This document shows, piece after piece, positions 33,839-42,973 of a stretch of 64,000 bases of DNA; position 1 is the first letter of the stretch, and each line of letters opens with the position of its first letter. Origin of the DNA: Desulfoferula mesophila (GTDB lineage Bacteria > Desulfobacterota > Desulfarculia > Desulfarculales > Desulfarculaceae); the NCBI RefSeq assembly GCF_037076455.1, contig NZ_AP028679.1, positions 2,557,501 through 2,621,500 on the forward strand. Direction: 5' to 3'. The translations under genes were made by a program, and so were the position numbers. A model generated the notes under the pieces. That model searched no databases and was not told where the DNA came from. It worked only from the letters and a program-made list of their open reading frames with translations.

Positions 33839-36800
33839 TCAGTCGCGCTGGTCGGTGATACTCTGCCGGATGGACTCCGTCACCCACCCGGGCTCGGCGT
33901 CCATGTGTTCCTTGAGCCATCGGCGGCACTGCTGGTAGGTCTGCAAGGCCTCGCCGATGCGGCCGCTACGCTGCTGTATCAGCATCAATCGCTGATAGGA
34001 TTCCTCGCGCCAAGGAGCCGCCGCGATGAGCCGTTTGGCGGTCTCCATGGCCTGGGCCACCTGCCAAGCCTCCTCCTGTAACCGCATCAGTTCCTGTAAC
34101 AGGTCGGCGTACTCGTCGGTAAGTTTTTCCCGGGGCTCCCGGCACCATTCCAAATATTCTTCGTTGGCCAGCAAAGGGCCGGCGTAACTATCCGCCGCCC
34201 GCCCCAACAGTTCCAAAAGGCCTTCTTCGTCTCCATCGCGCCGCGCCTGGGCGGCTTGCCGGAGCAGGTCACGGAAATTTTCCACATCCAAGCGGCAACA
34301 CTCGCGGTTCAGAGATATTCGGCCCCCCTCCAATAGCACATAGGAAGAACCCAGGTCGTTGTTCAGTTCCGGTTCCAGGGCTTTGCGCAAGCGGTGCAGG
34401 GTCACGCGAAAGGTGCGCTCGGCGGATTCGGGATCGCTGTCCGGCCAGATGGCCTCCATGAGGCGCTCTTTGGGCAGCCCCCAAGGACCCAGAACCGCCA
34501 GGGCCATGAGCAGCAGCTTGGCCTGTTTGCGTCCCCAGGCGCCATTGCCCAGAACGCGTTCCCCCACCTTTACCGAATCCCCCCCCAGCACATTGATCTC
34601 CAGCAGGGGAGCGCGGTTTCTCCAGACCGAGCGCTTGCATTCCAAGGCCAAATCGACCACTCGTTGGTCAGGGTGTTTCAGAAGTTCTTCCGCCGCCCGG
34701 CGGTAGTCCGGCTCCTGCCTCTGCGCCATGATCGCCATCAATTCGCGGGCCTGGGAGACTGCGCCCATCGCGAGAGACAAAACGATAAGCTCGGCTACCT
34801 CCTGGGCCCGCAGCAGCATAAAATAGCCGTAGCCTTTCCCGCGGCGTCGGTCGGCGGCTCGCAGCAACCATCCTTTCACCTCCGGGGAGCCCAGCCCCTG
34901 GTCGTGGGCCAGCAAGGCCAAGAACAACTCGCTCTCGTGGAGCAATTGGATGGCTCCGTGGTCCGCATACAGCTGGTGGGCCCGGCGGGCAAATGGCTCC
35001 AGCTCCGAGGTCCGGCGCCCCAGGTCGCGGCCCACCATCGCCTTGACCATTAAGCTGGAGGCCAAATGCTGCACCGCCATGCAAAGATCGGTGTCCAGCT
35101 CGGTCACGGCCTGGTCTGCCATATCCCAGGCCAGCTGCGGCTCGTACCTGCGGGCGTGACTAATGGCCAAAAGCTCCTTGCTGGTGGCCCGCAGGAATGG
35201 GGTTACGGTTTCTGGGGGGATGGCACCGTATTTTGCGGCGCAGATCTTGGCTCGTTCATGGTCTCCGATCAAGGCCGACCAGAGGGTGTCATAGATGATA
35301 TGCACCGGTAGCAGGTACATTAAACCCTTGCGCGCGATCTTTTCCCCGCCGAAATCCAAGTAGCGGCGCGCCAGGTCGAGATTGCCCTGGAGTAGGTTCA
35401 GATAGCTCAAGGGGGCGAAAGCTTCCGCCGGCAACTCGCCCAACGGGGACTGCTTACTCAGGGCGATGAGCTGTCTGCCCTTGTCCTCCGCCTTTTGGAG
35501 GTCCCCCGTGAAGTTCAAGGCATCTATGTAATGGATCAGCAGCCCTAGGGTAAGCGGCGGATTGTCGAGTTCCGCGGCGATGAGCTCCGCCTGTTCGCAG
35601 GCCCACACCGCCTCGCGCGCGCTGCCCCTTACGGCATACAGCAGGGCGATGTTGCTCAACAGCCCCACCCGTTCCGCCGGGTAAAGCGCGGGCCCCAATT
35701 GGTCCAAAAAGCACTTGGCCTCCTTGACGCCGGCCTCGAGCACGCTCCAGGGAAGGGCGAGGTGATGCCCGTCCAAGGAAAGGGCCAATGACAACAGCAT
35801 TCCTCGGTCGTCCTTGCGCCGGGCGAACTCCATTTTCAACTCCGGCAGGGCGCGCGTCACATAGCCGAAATCCTTCCATAGCAAGGTGCGGCACTGGTAG
35901 TAAAGCAACCAGGGGTCCCCGGTTACCAAGGGGGCGGGGATTTTGCCGATCCAGCGCTCCAAATCGGTCAACCTGCCCTGGTCCAGCAACTCGGGGCCCA
36001 GCCGTTTGATGGCCGAGGCGGCGGCTTGGTGGTCTCCGGCCTCGTGGTAGCAGCGAAGCGCCTCCTCCCAGTATCCGCGCCCGGCCATGACCTGCCCGGC
36101 CCGCAGCATGTAATCTCTTTGCTCCGCTGGTGACAACTGCTCCCGGTAGAGCCTTTGCAAAAATTCGCTGAAAAGCTGATGCAGACGGTAGACCCGGCCG
36201 AACTCGTTGTCGAGCGACGAACTGATGAAATGATGACGCCGGCAAAGTTGATCCAATATCTCCTGGGGCTTGGACTCTCCGGTCAGTTCGGCCAAAACGC
36301 TCGGTTCCAACACCGACAGCGGGGCGCAACGCACGAGAAAATCACGCACCCTTGCCGTCTCGCTTTGAAAGAGATTGCGTGCGATGTATTGGAACACCTC
36401 GTCCTTTACTTTATTTTCCACCTCCAGTTGGAAATAATCCAATTGTCCCAGCTCGGGCATCCCCCGCAGTATTTGGCCGCACAGGATCACTCCCCCGATC
36501 CAGCCCTCGCTGAGCCGGTAAATTGCCTCCAACTGGTTTTGACCCGGGGCCTGACCGGTAAGGAGCAACAACAGGGATTCCACTTCTTGGGCGGTGCAGG
36601 CCAGATCGCGGTTGCCCAAGGCGAAGGCCCGGCGCTTGATGGTCAGCTCCGGCTGATAGGGCTGGATTTCGCGGGACAGGACGATGATCCGGTGTTCCTC
36701 AGGCAAGTTCTCGATGAGGGCGGACAGCAATTCCTGGGAGGACGCGTCTGCTGGCAGCCGATCCAGGCCGTCCAGCACCAGGCTGGTTCCCGGAGGCAGG

Positions 36801-37177
36801 TTTTCATACAGCAGGCGCGCCAGAAAAACGACCTGAGCCCGGTCCTGCACCGGCATGCGGCCTAGGCCCGCCTCGGATAGCAGGTGGTCCGGCCCGCGGC
36901 CCAAAGCTATGGACAGGCTGTGCACCAAAGACAGGAATAAGTTTTCCAGGGGAGCGTCCTCGGCGCCAACATTGAGCCAGGCAATGGGTAAGGTGTTCTT
37001 TTCGGCCCAGGAGGATATCAGAGTGGTCTTGCCCTGGGCCGCCTGGCCGGTTACAAACCAGATGTTTTTATGCTGGTTATCCTTCAGCAGGTTCAGCAAC
37101 CGCTGGCGCTGCAGGACTCTGGGCAAAGAGGGCCTGCGGTATTTGGCAATGGAGACGTAGGATTCATGCATGCTCAT
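33839..37177 (-). CDS. STAND ATPase regulator with C-terminal SARP/BTAD activator domain
   Basis: A 1112-residue regulator. The N-terminal NTPase domain has a P-loop GQAAQGKTTLISSW and a Walker B-like LVLDGLDRL, as in MalT/STAND proteins. A long helical, TPR-like middle (about 380-870) follows. The C-terminal 240 residues combine an OmpR-like winged helix (INVLGGDSVKVGE, ERTFRVTLHRLRKAL) with a bacterial transcriptional activation domain ending in the LIQQRSGRIGEALQTYQQCR type repeat. These proteins activate transcription when a ligand releases the STAND switch. ATG at 37177 is preferred; a TTG 16 codons upstream is possible. Confidence 0.88.
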   Translation of the reverse strand: MSMHESYVSIAKYRRPSLPRVLQRQRLLNLLKDNQHKNIWFVTGQAAQGKTTLISSWAEKNTLPIAWLNVGAEDAPLENLFLSLVHSLSIALGRGPDHLLSEAGLGRMPVQDRAQVVFLARLLYENLPPGTSLVLDGLDRLPADASSQELLSALIENLPEEHRIIVLSREIQPYQPELTIKRRAFALGNRDLACTAQEVESLLLLLTGQAPGQNQLEAIYRLSEGWIGGVILCGQILRGMPELGQLDYFQLEVENKVKDEVFQYIARNLFQSETARVRDFLVRCAPLSVLEPSVLAELTGESKPQEILDQLCRRHHFISSSLDNEFGRVYRLHQLFSEFLQRLYREQLSPAEQRDYMLRAGQVMAGRGYWEEALRCYHEAGDHQAAASAIKRLGPELLDQGRLTDLERWIGKIPAPLVTGDPWLLYYQCRTLLWKDFGYVTRALPELKMEFARRKDDRGMLLSLALSLDGHHLALPWSVLEAGVKEAKCFLDQLGPALYPAERVGLLSNIALLYAVRGSAREAVWACEQAELIAAELDNPPLTLGLLIHYIDALNFTGDLQKAEDKGRQLIALSKQSPLGELPAEAFAPLSYLNLLQGNLDLARRYLDFGGEKIARKGLMYLLPVHIIYDTLWSALIGDHERAKICAAKYGAIPPETVTPFLRATSKELLAISHARRYEPQLAWDMADQAVTELDTDLCMAVQHLASSLMVKAMVGRDLGRRTSELEPFARRAHQLYADHGAIQLLHESELFLALLAHDQGLGSPEVKGWLLRAADRRRGKGYGYFMLLRAQEVAELIVLSLAMGAVSQARELMAIMAQRQEPDYRRAAEELLKHPDQRVVDLALECKRSVWRNRAPLLEINVLGGDSVKVGERVLGNGAWGRKQAKLLLMALAVLGPWGLPKERLMEAIWPDSDPESAERTFRVTLHRLRKALEPELNNDLGSSYVLLEGGRISLNRECCRLDVENFRDLLRQAAQARRDGDEEGLLELLGRAADSYAGPLLANEEYLEWCREPREKLTDEYADLLQELMRLQEEAWQVAQAMETAKRLIAAAPWREESYQRLMLIQQRSGRIGEALQTYQQCRRWLKEHMDAEPGWVTESIRQSITDQRD

Positions 37178-37410
37178 CGTACTTTTTGATTCGAACAATC
37201 TGCCTTTCGGTGGCAAGAATCTCAATTATTAAAATCATAAAACAACAAACTAATGGGAAACAAGCCGCTTACTCCGGGGACCGCGCCTACCCGGGAGCGG
37301 CTACCTGAGTTAACGCTTACCGGCTTGCGGGGCCGCTGCGTGGCCTCCCAGAGCGGCTTCCCTTTTTATAGGTTCAGGGCCAGGCGAGGGCCTGAGTTTG
37401 GCGGGAGGGA

Positions 37411-37629
37411 TCAGTCCATTATCCACTCCAAGGCCAGCTGGGAGGCCCTCTCAGGGGAAATCTCCTTGCCCATGGTTGACAGCTTGGCCACCACCTCCGC
37501 GGAGGTGATAGGGGCCCTTTGGTCCCCCTCCAGCCGGAACGCCTTTAAGTCCTTGGTCAGGACAAAGGCCACGCCCTCGGATTCCACAAAGCAATCATCA
37601 TTAGGGCCGAGCTCTAGATAAAGCGGCAT
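37411..37629 (-). CDS. Small hypothetical protein
   Basis: A 72-residue protein with an AAAGGGGGG ribosome site before its ATG. It is beta-rich at the N-terminus (LYLELGPNDDCFVESEGVAFVL) and helical at the C-terminus (ISPERASQLALEWIMD). I do not recognise the family. It is 112 bp upstream-side of the next minus-strand gene, so it could be expressed alone. No cargo role can be assigned. Confidence 0.65.
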   Translation of the reverse strand: MPLYLELGPNDDCFVESEGVAFVLTKDLKAFRLEGDQRAPITSAEVVAKLSTMGKEISPERASQLALEWIMD

Positions 37630-37742
37630 GGTCCCCCCTTTCTCCTACCCCCATTGTAGCCCAAAAGCTCAGCCTGGAGGCCGTAAGGCGTCCTCAGGTG
37701 GTGGTTCGGTTTGAATGAAAAAGGATGTTGGGCCCCTCAGCC

Positions 37743-38498
37743 TTATAGCGGGGGGTTCACGAGGTCTTGGAACTTATCGACCGTCTCAGAGACGAGTTTT
37801 AAGAACTGGTTGAGCGTTGGGATAATCGGCTGGCCCTTGTAGGGCATTGGGTCACCGAAAAACATGTCGAGATTAGCCTTACCCTTGTTTGTGATCTTAA
37901 GATTTTCGGACGTGTTTATTGCAAGAAGTTCTCTGCCCTCCCTGACCTCAAGGGTTCCGTTGATGAATTTTGTTCCCTTGTCCCCTTCTGCAGACACACC
38001 GCTCACCAAGGTCGTAGCCAAGGTGGGGATAATGATTTTGTGCTTGTCGTAGATGTCCAGGCTGTGGAGGGCGTACAGGGCGTCATTCCCTCCAGGGTAT
38101 GGCTTAATATCATCAATTATGAGCTGGCCGATAGTTGAGGTGGTTTCCTTTTTAAGTATTTGTTTGACGGCTTTTTCAAGGTCCCGCCTAGTCTTGCGAA
38201 ACGGGAACATTAGCCTATCGTCTGGTGTTTCCCCCGTCCTAAGAACCGAATCCCAAACAGCTAAATCCAACGCCGCCCTGAGGTTATGAATGGCATCCCC
38301 AACAACGAGGGCGGTACGCGACGGGAGTTGGGCGTTGAATTCAAGGCAGAGGCTGTTGCGTCCCGTATGGATGTTTTCCTTAACCACGAGACGATAGAAG
38401 TCAGACTGGCTTATGTGTTGCAAAATAGAGTTAAGTTCACCGATGTGGTGCTTGGCCCTATCAACCTTTAATCTGGCACCGTCAAAGTAATCGCCCAC
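37743..38498 (-). CDS. Hypothetical protein, HEPN-like motif possible
   Basis: A 251-residue soluble protein. The stretch VVGDAIHNLRAALDLAVWD resembles a motif seen in many uncharacterised mobile-element proteins and is reminiscent of HEPN-type RxxxxH arrangements, although the order is not canonical. The remainder is mixed alpha/beta with no catalytic signature I recognise. Lower GC than the core genome around it, in keeping with transfer. A defence role is possible but unsupported. Confidence 0.7.
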   Translation of the reverse strand: MGDYFDGARLKVDRAKHHIGELNSILQHISQSDFYRLVVKENIHTGRNSLCLEFNAQLPSRTALVVGDAIHNLRAALDLAVWDSVLRTGETPDDRLMFPFRKTRRDLEKAVKQILKKETTSTIGQLIIDDIKPYPGGNDALYALHSLDIYDKHKIIIPTLATTLVSGVSAEGDKGTKFINGTLEVREGRELLAINTSENLKITNKGKANLDMFFGDPMPYKGQPIIPTLNQFLKLVSETVDKFQDLVNPPL

Positions 38499-38574
38499 GA
38501 GACTGCCGCCGAGTTTTGGAGTGTGGCCCTAGTCTAACAGAGCCGCTCTCCTCACCAAATCCCCAACGTGGTCA

Positions 38575-38784
38575 CTACGTCCTTTCTTTCTTGCCGTCCA
38601 GCAGGATTTCATCGCCGCCGTGCTGCCACACCACCAGGGCGTCTCGGCATCCGCCCTCGGCCAATATGTTTTCCTCGTAATAGAGATTCCGCTGTCGCAA
38701 AAAACCTTTTTTGCGCCCGCAACCATGGCAAATTGTTGGGTAATTTAATTCTGTGCAGTTTGCAGTAGCGGGGCGCAGCGGAAT
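38575..38784 (-). pseudogene. Open zinc-ribbon-like frame without a canonical start
   Basis: A frame of about 70 codons reads ...NCTELNYPTICHGCGRKK, then LRQRNLYYEENILAEGG and ends KKER T at 38575. The CxxC pair, charged composition and a third Cys look like a small zinc-ribbon protein. The frame is closed upstream at 38796 and offers only ATT or CTG as start. It may be the 3' part of a decayed gene or use a rare start. This is the only plausible gene in the 374-bp gap. Confidence 0.35.
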
Positions 38785-38872
38785 CCCAGTATTCTAACCG
38801 CAAGAGAACGTACCCCCCCGAGTCGCGCCGGGGGCCCGATAATTAAGCCTGGCAAACCTAAGGAGATTAGGT

Positions 38873-39097
38873 ATGGCAGGCTTTTCCAATTATCCCATCC
38901 CACCCGCGTTGTTAACCTCCCCCCAAGCCTCCGATTACTGCGGCTTTTCGCACCGCACGTTTGAGAACTGGCGGCTCAGAGGCGGTGGCCCGCCTTTTTG
39001 TAAACTCGGCGGAGCTGTTCGGTATCGGCTGGCCGACCTCGACCGCTGGATCGAAGACAACCTCCGCGAGTCCACCTCCTCCGACGGCGAGAACTAG
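38873..39097 (+). CDS. AlpA/excisionase-type helix-turn-helix protein
   Basis: A 74-residue MerR-like HTH protein (HTH_17 type): SPQASDYCGFSHRTFENWRL followed by FCKLGGAVRYRLADLDRWIEDN, the conserved wing and second helix of AlpA and phage excisionases. A good ribosome site (AAGGAGATTAGGT) precedes it. It starts the rightward replication gene run and is the best candidate recombination directionality factor or integrase regulator for the element. Confidence 0.85.
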   Translation: MAGFSNYPIPPALLTSPQASDYCGFSHRTFENWRLRGGGPPFCKLGGAVRYRLADLDRWIEDNLRESTSSDGEN

Positions 39098-39099
39098 CC

Positions 39100-39564
39100 A
39101 TGGGTTGGTCTGACCTACTACCCGCGCTGGTCACAGGCGGCACAGCCCTGCTTGGCGGCTTGGCGAGCGGAGATTCACTAACTGGCAGTCCACCGCAACC
39201 GGGCAAGAAGAGCGTGCAGCCCTCCACAGCCGAGGGTCAGCAACTATTGGCCTCTTTGCAGAACGACATCTTGCGCGCCAAGCCCATGAACCTGTCCGTG
39301 AAGGGGGTGAACATCCCCATCCTGGACCCGTTCATGAAGGCCAAGGCCCGCACGGCAAAGAATCTGATGGCGGGCGAAGTTGACGGGACGCCCGGAGACG
39401 GAGGGCTGCTTGGCCGCCTCGCATGGCCGATTGGCGCCGCGGCCAACCTGTTGGGCGACGTGGACAGTTCGATGATTGATTTGGGCGACTGGTCCAACGA
39501 TGAGTCTGGCGCCTACGATCCTACCGGATACGATTGGACCGACCTTATCTGGAAGGGCCTGTAA
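39100..39564 (+). CDS. Hypothetical element protein
   Basis: A 154-residue protein with a Gly/Ala-rich hydrophobic N-terminal segment (about residues 7-24: LPALVTGGTALLGGLA) that could be membrane-active, then a polar region rich in Asp. It starts 3 bp after the AlpA stop, and its own stop overlaps the helicase start (TAATG), so it belongs to the replication operon. The N-terminus is reminiscent of small phage virion proteins, but I cannot assign a family. Confidence 0.7.
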   Translation: MGWSDLLPALVTGGTALLGGLASGDSLTGSPPQPGKKSVQPSTAEGQQLLASLQNDILRAKPMNLSVKGVNIPILDPFMKAKARTAKNLMAGEVDGTPGDGGLLGRLAWPIGAAANLLGDVDSSMIDLGDWSNDESGAYDPTGYDWTDLIWKGL

Positions 39565-40802
39565 TGGCTGGTGGGCCGGTAACAGCGCTTCGGGGTGATC
39601 CCGGCCCAGGGAGCGCCGAAGACCACGCCTGCATGAAGGCTGCGGTTGATGCCCGCGTCGAGGAGGAGCGGGCGAATTATGGGCCGCCGCCCAACCCGTT
39701 TGAGTGCAAGCCCTGTCCCGGCGAGTGGTTCCGTGAGGATCCACCACCCCGTAAGTACCTATTTGACGAGGTCGTGCCTGAGGGCTTGGTGGCTGGCCTT
39801 GGTGGTTCGGGGGGCGGGGGCAAGACCTTTATCGCTACGCAAATGGCGATATCCGCCGCGACGGGCAGAACCTTCGGCCCCTTTCAGCCGGCCGGCGCAC
39901 GCCCTGCAATGATAGTGCTGCTTGAGGACGTGGAGTCGGAAGCGCGGCGCCGCCTACATGACATCGGTAAGGTGTGGGGTCTGAGCCCACAACACATAGA
40001 GGCGCTAGAAACGAACCTGTATGTTGTGTCCATGGTCGGCAGGATGCGCCCCCTAGTTGAGCTTGACGCTGCCGGCAACCCCACACTCACCGAGACCTAC
40101 TATCAGCTTTTAGAGGCGGTCATCAAGTTGGGGATACGTTTTCTGCTCGTCGACCCCAAATCGCGAACATCACGGCTTGATGAAAACCGTGCAGAGCATG
40201 CAGTAGCCCACTCCCAGATGTGGGAGCAAATGGTTGCGGCTGTGCCGGGCTTGGTGGTGTTGTTTACGCACCACAGTCCTAAAGGGTTATCAGACCAAGG
40301 GCGCATGAGCGCCGACACAGTTTTTCGGGGGTCGTCAGGCCTTGTTGACTCAATCAGGTGGGGTGCCGGGCTGCGCGTGATGACTCGGGCTGACGCCGAA
40401 ATGTACGGAGTACAAAACCATCGAGACTACGCCGAGCTAGACCTGGTCAAGGTCAACTATGCTCCGCAGTGGCCTGGCCCGGTCTACTTCGAACGTGGCC
40501 CCGGCGGGGTTTTGATTCCCGCAAACCTACAGCGAGACCGCGCGGTGCTAACCACAGAGGCGTTCGCCAGGGCCCTGGCCGAGGACGGCGGCGAGTACAG
40601 CCGGCGCGAGCTAAGCAGGTCGCCTGGGGCTGGTATCAGGGGCAATCTCAAGGACTGGTTGCCCGGCTGGAAAGCCTCCCACCTCGACCGGACGATTGAT
40701 ACCGCGTTGCGCCAGGGCCTTGTGGAAGAGGTCCAGATATTGGCCGGGCCGAAGTCCACACCCAAATTGGTATTACGGCCGGTGACGGAGCCCAGCGCAT
40801 GA
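39564..40802 (+). CDS. RepA-like RecA-fold replicative helicase/ATPase
   Basis: A 412-residue RecA-fold ATPase of the RSF1010 RepA/AAA_25 type. Walker A is GLGGSGGGGKTFIA, the aromatic/acidic LLEDVESEARRR follows, Walker B is RFLLVDPKSR, and VVLFTHHSPKG is the sensor-like strand with paired His typical of this family. Such helicases unwind plasmid or satellite origins. ATG at 39564 overlaps the upstream stop. It is followed by an AT-rich repeat region and the primase gene, a layout typical of an autonomous replication module. Confidence 0.87.
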   Translation: MAGGPVTALRGDPGPGSAEDHACMKAAVDARVEEERANYGPPPNPFECKPCPGEWFREDPPPRKYLFDEVVPEGLVAGLGGSGGGGKTFIATQMAISAATGRTFGPFQPAGARPAMIVLLEDVESEARRRLHDIGKVWGLSPQHIEALETNLYVVSMVGRMRPLVELDAAGNPTLTETYYQLLEAVIKLGIRFLLVDPKSRTSRLDENRAEHAVAHSQMWEQMVAAVPGLVVLFTHHSPKGLSDQGRMSADTVFRGSSGLVDSIRWGAGLRVMTRADAEMYGVQNHRDYAELDLVKVNYAPQWPGPVYFERGPGGVLIPANLQRDRAVLTTEAFARALAEDGGEYSRRELSRSPGAGIRGNLKDWLPGWKASHLDRTIDTALRQGLVEEVQILAGPKSTPKLVLRPVTEPSA

Positions 40803-41008
40803 GTTTATACCCGTCAAATTTTAACCTGGTGGATACCCGGCAAGAAAAAAACATGTCGAGTATTAACCTGCTGTTTTGGCTCGATAATGCCCGCAAACAA
40901 ACCTGTCAAATTTTATACCTGTCGAAAATCAAATCTGCCAAGTTTATCTACCTGATTTTACATAACTTTAAACCTGTCAATACCCGCCCCCCTAAAGGGG
41001 GGGGGAGA
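40803..41008. other. Candidate replication origin with iteron-like repeats
   Basis: AT-rich DNA, contrasting with the GC-rich flanks, holding imperfect copies of ACCTGTCAAATTTTA-type repeats: ACCCGTCAAATTTTAACCTG at 40809, a diverged copy at 40851, ACCTGTCAAATTTTATACCTG-like at 40901 (first 15 bases identical to the consensus), and ACCTGTCAATACCCG at 40972. It ends in a C6/G9 hairpin at 40987-41005. Its position between helicase and primase genes suggests an origin; a promoter region for the primase is an alternative. Confidence 0.55.
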
Positions 41009-41012
41009 AAAG

Positions 41013-41040
41013 CCTGCCGGGAATCGCCGGGCAGGGTTTT
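41013..41040 (+). terminator. Terminator-like stem before the primase gene
   Basis: CCTGCC pairs with GGCAGG, with an inner GG/CC pair, followed by TTTTCTCCC. It may end helicase transcripts or attenuate primase expression. Confidence 0.5.
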
Positions 41041-41086
41041 CTCCCATGCCCCCCTTGGGGCCATGCCGCCTTATCGGAGGGACCCA

Positions 41087-42448
41087 ATGACCACCCTACC
41101 TGACCTGTACCGAGCCGATGGCTACGTGGCCAAGCGGGTGTCCAGCACCGGCGGCGGTGAGCATGCCGGGCCCTGCCCGCACTGCGGTGGCCGGGACCGC
41201 TTCCACCTGTGGCCGGAGACTGGGCGCTGGTGGTGCAGGCAGTGCAACAAGTCGGGGGACCTCCCTGGCTACCTGATGGAGTTTCACGGCATGGCCTATC
41301 CTGCGGCCATGGAACGCCTTGGACTTGACCTGCCCAAGCGGCCCCTACGGGCCGTGGCCAAGTCCCAGCCCACGCCCTGGGCCCCGAAGGCCGCCACGCA
41401 GCCCCTGTCCCTCTGGGCTGATGAAGCTGAGGACCTAGTCACGCGGGCCCACGCCCAACTCTTGGGCGATGCCAAGGCAATTTCGTATCTGAGGGGCCGT
41501 GGTTTGACCCTGGAGAGCATAAAAGCCTTCCGCCTGGGTCTGCTCCTCAAGAATTCGTACCGTGAACGTAGCGCCTGGGGTTTGCCTGAGGTGCTCCATG
41601 AAGACGGGCCGCGCAAAGGCAAGCCCAAGCTGTTGTGGATTCCGGCCGGTATCGTGATCCCCACCTTCGGTCAGGACAACGAGGTGGTGGGCATCAAGAT
41701 TCGGCGTTGGGATGGCGAACCCCGTTATTACCGTCTGCCGGGATCGGCTAACCGCTGTCTGGTGGCGGGCTCCGGCCCCGTGGTGGTTGTGGTTGAGAGC
41801 GAGCTTGATGCTCTGCTGTTGGCCCAGGTGGCCGGTGATATTGTGACCGCCGTGGCCCTGGGGAGCGCTCAAGCGCGGCCGGATGCCGAAACCCACGACC
41901 GGCTCATGGCGGCGGCCACGATCCTCCAAGCCCTCGACTATGACGAGGCCGGGGCCAAGGCAGCCTGGGGCTGGTGTCGCGACATCTACCAGCAAGCCGT
42001 GCGCTGGCCGGTGCCCGAGGGCAAGGACCCAACAGAGGCCCTCCAGGCTGACGTTGACCTTCGCTTGTGGGTCAAGGCGGGCATCGACAGTGCGGCCCCC
42101 AAGAAGGTTTCCCTCGCCCCGCAGCCGCAGGGCTCTGTCGATGAACGATCCCACGGCGATGCGGGTGAGGCTGGAGACAACCAGGAGCAGACCGCGGCTC
42201 CTGAATCTAACACCATCGCGTTTGCATGGGGCCACCACGAAAAGCCAAAGATAGACAACCTGGTGTTGTGCCGAACCTGCGAGACCTTTAAGCACGGATC
42301 AGGTGATACCCGCAACGCTTTTGGCCTTTGCCGGGGCTCGCCCTGGGATGGCCATCCGGGCCAGTGGCCGGGGGCCGAGCACCCTTGTCCAAACTTCAAA
42401 CTCACAGGAGATTTTAATGACAACACCGAAAGACAACTTGCGAGTTAA
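41087..42448 (+). CDS. DNA primase with CHC2-type zinc finger and Toprim domain
   Basis: A 453-residue primase of phage or plasmid type. The zinc-binding N-terminus has CPHCGGRDRFHLW and WWCRQCNKSGD. The Toprim region has VVVVESELDALLLAQ with the catalytic Glu and a later ALDYDEAGAKAAWGW with the acidic pair. The C-terminus contains a further Cys-rich segment (VLCRTCETFKHG). ATG at 41087 has a GGAGG site; the longer open frame upstream covers the AT-rich repeat region and is not protein-like. It primes replication with the RepA-like helicase. Confidence 0.9.
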   Translation: MTTLPDLYRADGYVAKRVSSTGGGEHAGPCPHCGGRDRFHLWPETGRWWCRQCNKSGDLPGYLMEFHGMAYPAAMERLGLDLPKRPLRAVAKSQPTPWAPKAATQPLSLWADEAEDLVTRAHAQLLGDAKAISYLRGRGLTLESIKAFRLGLLLKNSYRERSAWGLPEVLHEDGPRKGKPKLLWIPAGIVIPTFGQDNEVVGIKIRRWDGEPRYYRLPGSANRCLVAGSGPVVVVVESELDALLLAQVAGDIVTAVALGSAQARPDAETHDRLMAAATILQALDYDEAGAKAAWGWCRDIYQQAVRWPVPEGKDPTEALQADVDLRLWVKAGIDSAAPKKVSLAPQPQGSVDERSHGDAGEAGDNQEQTAAPESNTIAFAWGHHEKPKIDNLVLCRTCETFKHGSGDTRNAFGLCRGSPWDGHPGQWPGAEHPCPNFKLTGDFNDNTERQLAS

Positions 42449-42662
42449 CGCGAACCTCGCCGAAGCCCTTGAGTTCTTGAACGGCTTGGGCCACCGCTAC
42501 GCTGCGGAGGCGCGATAATTCGCCGACCTAGGTGAACCGGAAGGCCCCTGGGAAGAATCATCGGTGGCTGGCGTGGCGAAATTCGGGGCAGCCCTTCTCG
42601 GCATCATGCAGGCCATCGAACAACATCTTGAGCGCATCGCGCAGGGAGTCAGAAAGCAATGA
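42417..42662 (+). pseudogene. Small element gene interrupted by an in-frame stop
   Basis: ATG at 42417 with an AGGAGATT site opens MTTPKDNLRVNANLAEALEF and runs into TAA at 42516-42518 after 33 codons. The same frame continues with FADLGEPEGPWEESS through AIEQHLERIAQGVRKQ to a TGA at 42660, which overlaps the next gene's ATG as ATGA. The preserved frame and coupling suggest an 81-residue gene broken by a single nonsense change. If the truncated form is functional it is a 33-residue peptide. Confidence 0.6.
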
Positions 42663-42973
42663 AGAATAATCAAGGAAACGCTCCGGCAACCACCATCGAG
42701 ACCCAGCCCCCCGACCAGCCGGACGAGGGCAGGCCACCCAGTGAAGAAAGGGTTGACGCCTATCAGCACTTGCTAACGTTTGCCCAACGAGTTGAGGCAA
42801 CAGGAAAACGGTATATTGAACTGGAGCAGGACACGGAGGGCCTAAACTGCCTTTGGCTCGGGGCCCAGGCGCGATACATGGCCGCCAAGCTGGATGAGGA
42901 AAGCGTCCAGTCCCAAACACTTACCGGCATCGAAATGTTGTTGGAACAGTTGGTTCAGGGGCGCGGCTACTGA
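42659..42973 (+). CDS. Small hypothetical protein
   Basis: A 104-residue protein with a polar, Pro-rich N-terminal 30 residues followed by a helical region (VDAYQHLLTFAQRVEATGKRYIELEQ). It overlaps the preceding interrupted gene and the next gene by ATGA/TGATG junctions, so it is part of the same operon. No family is recognised. Confidence 0.7.
   Translation: MKNNQGNAPATTIETQPPDQPDEGRPPSEERVDAYQHLLTFAQRVEATGKRYIELEQDTEGLNCLWLGAQARYMAAKLDEESVQSQTLTGIEMLLEQLVQGRGY

Noticed and set aside
40799-41086. A 96-codon N-terminal extension of the primase
   Set aside because: It translates the AT-rich repeat region, lacks a ribosome site, and the zinc finger begins right after the ATG at 41087.
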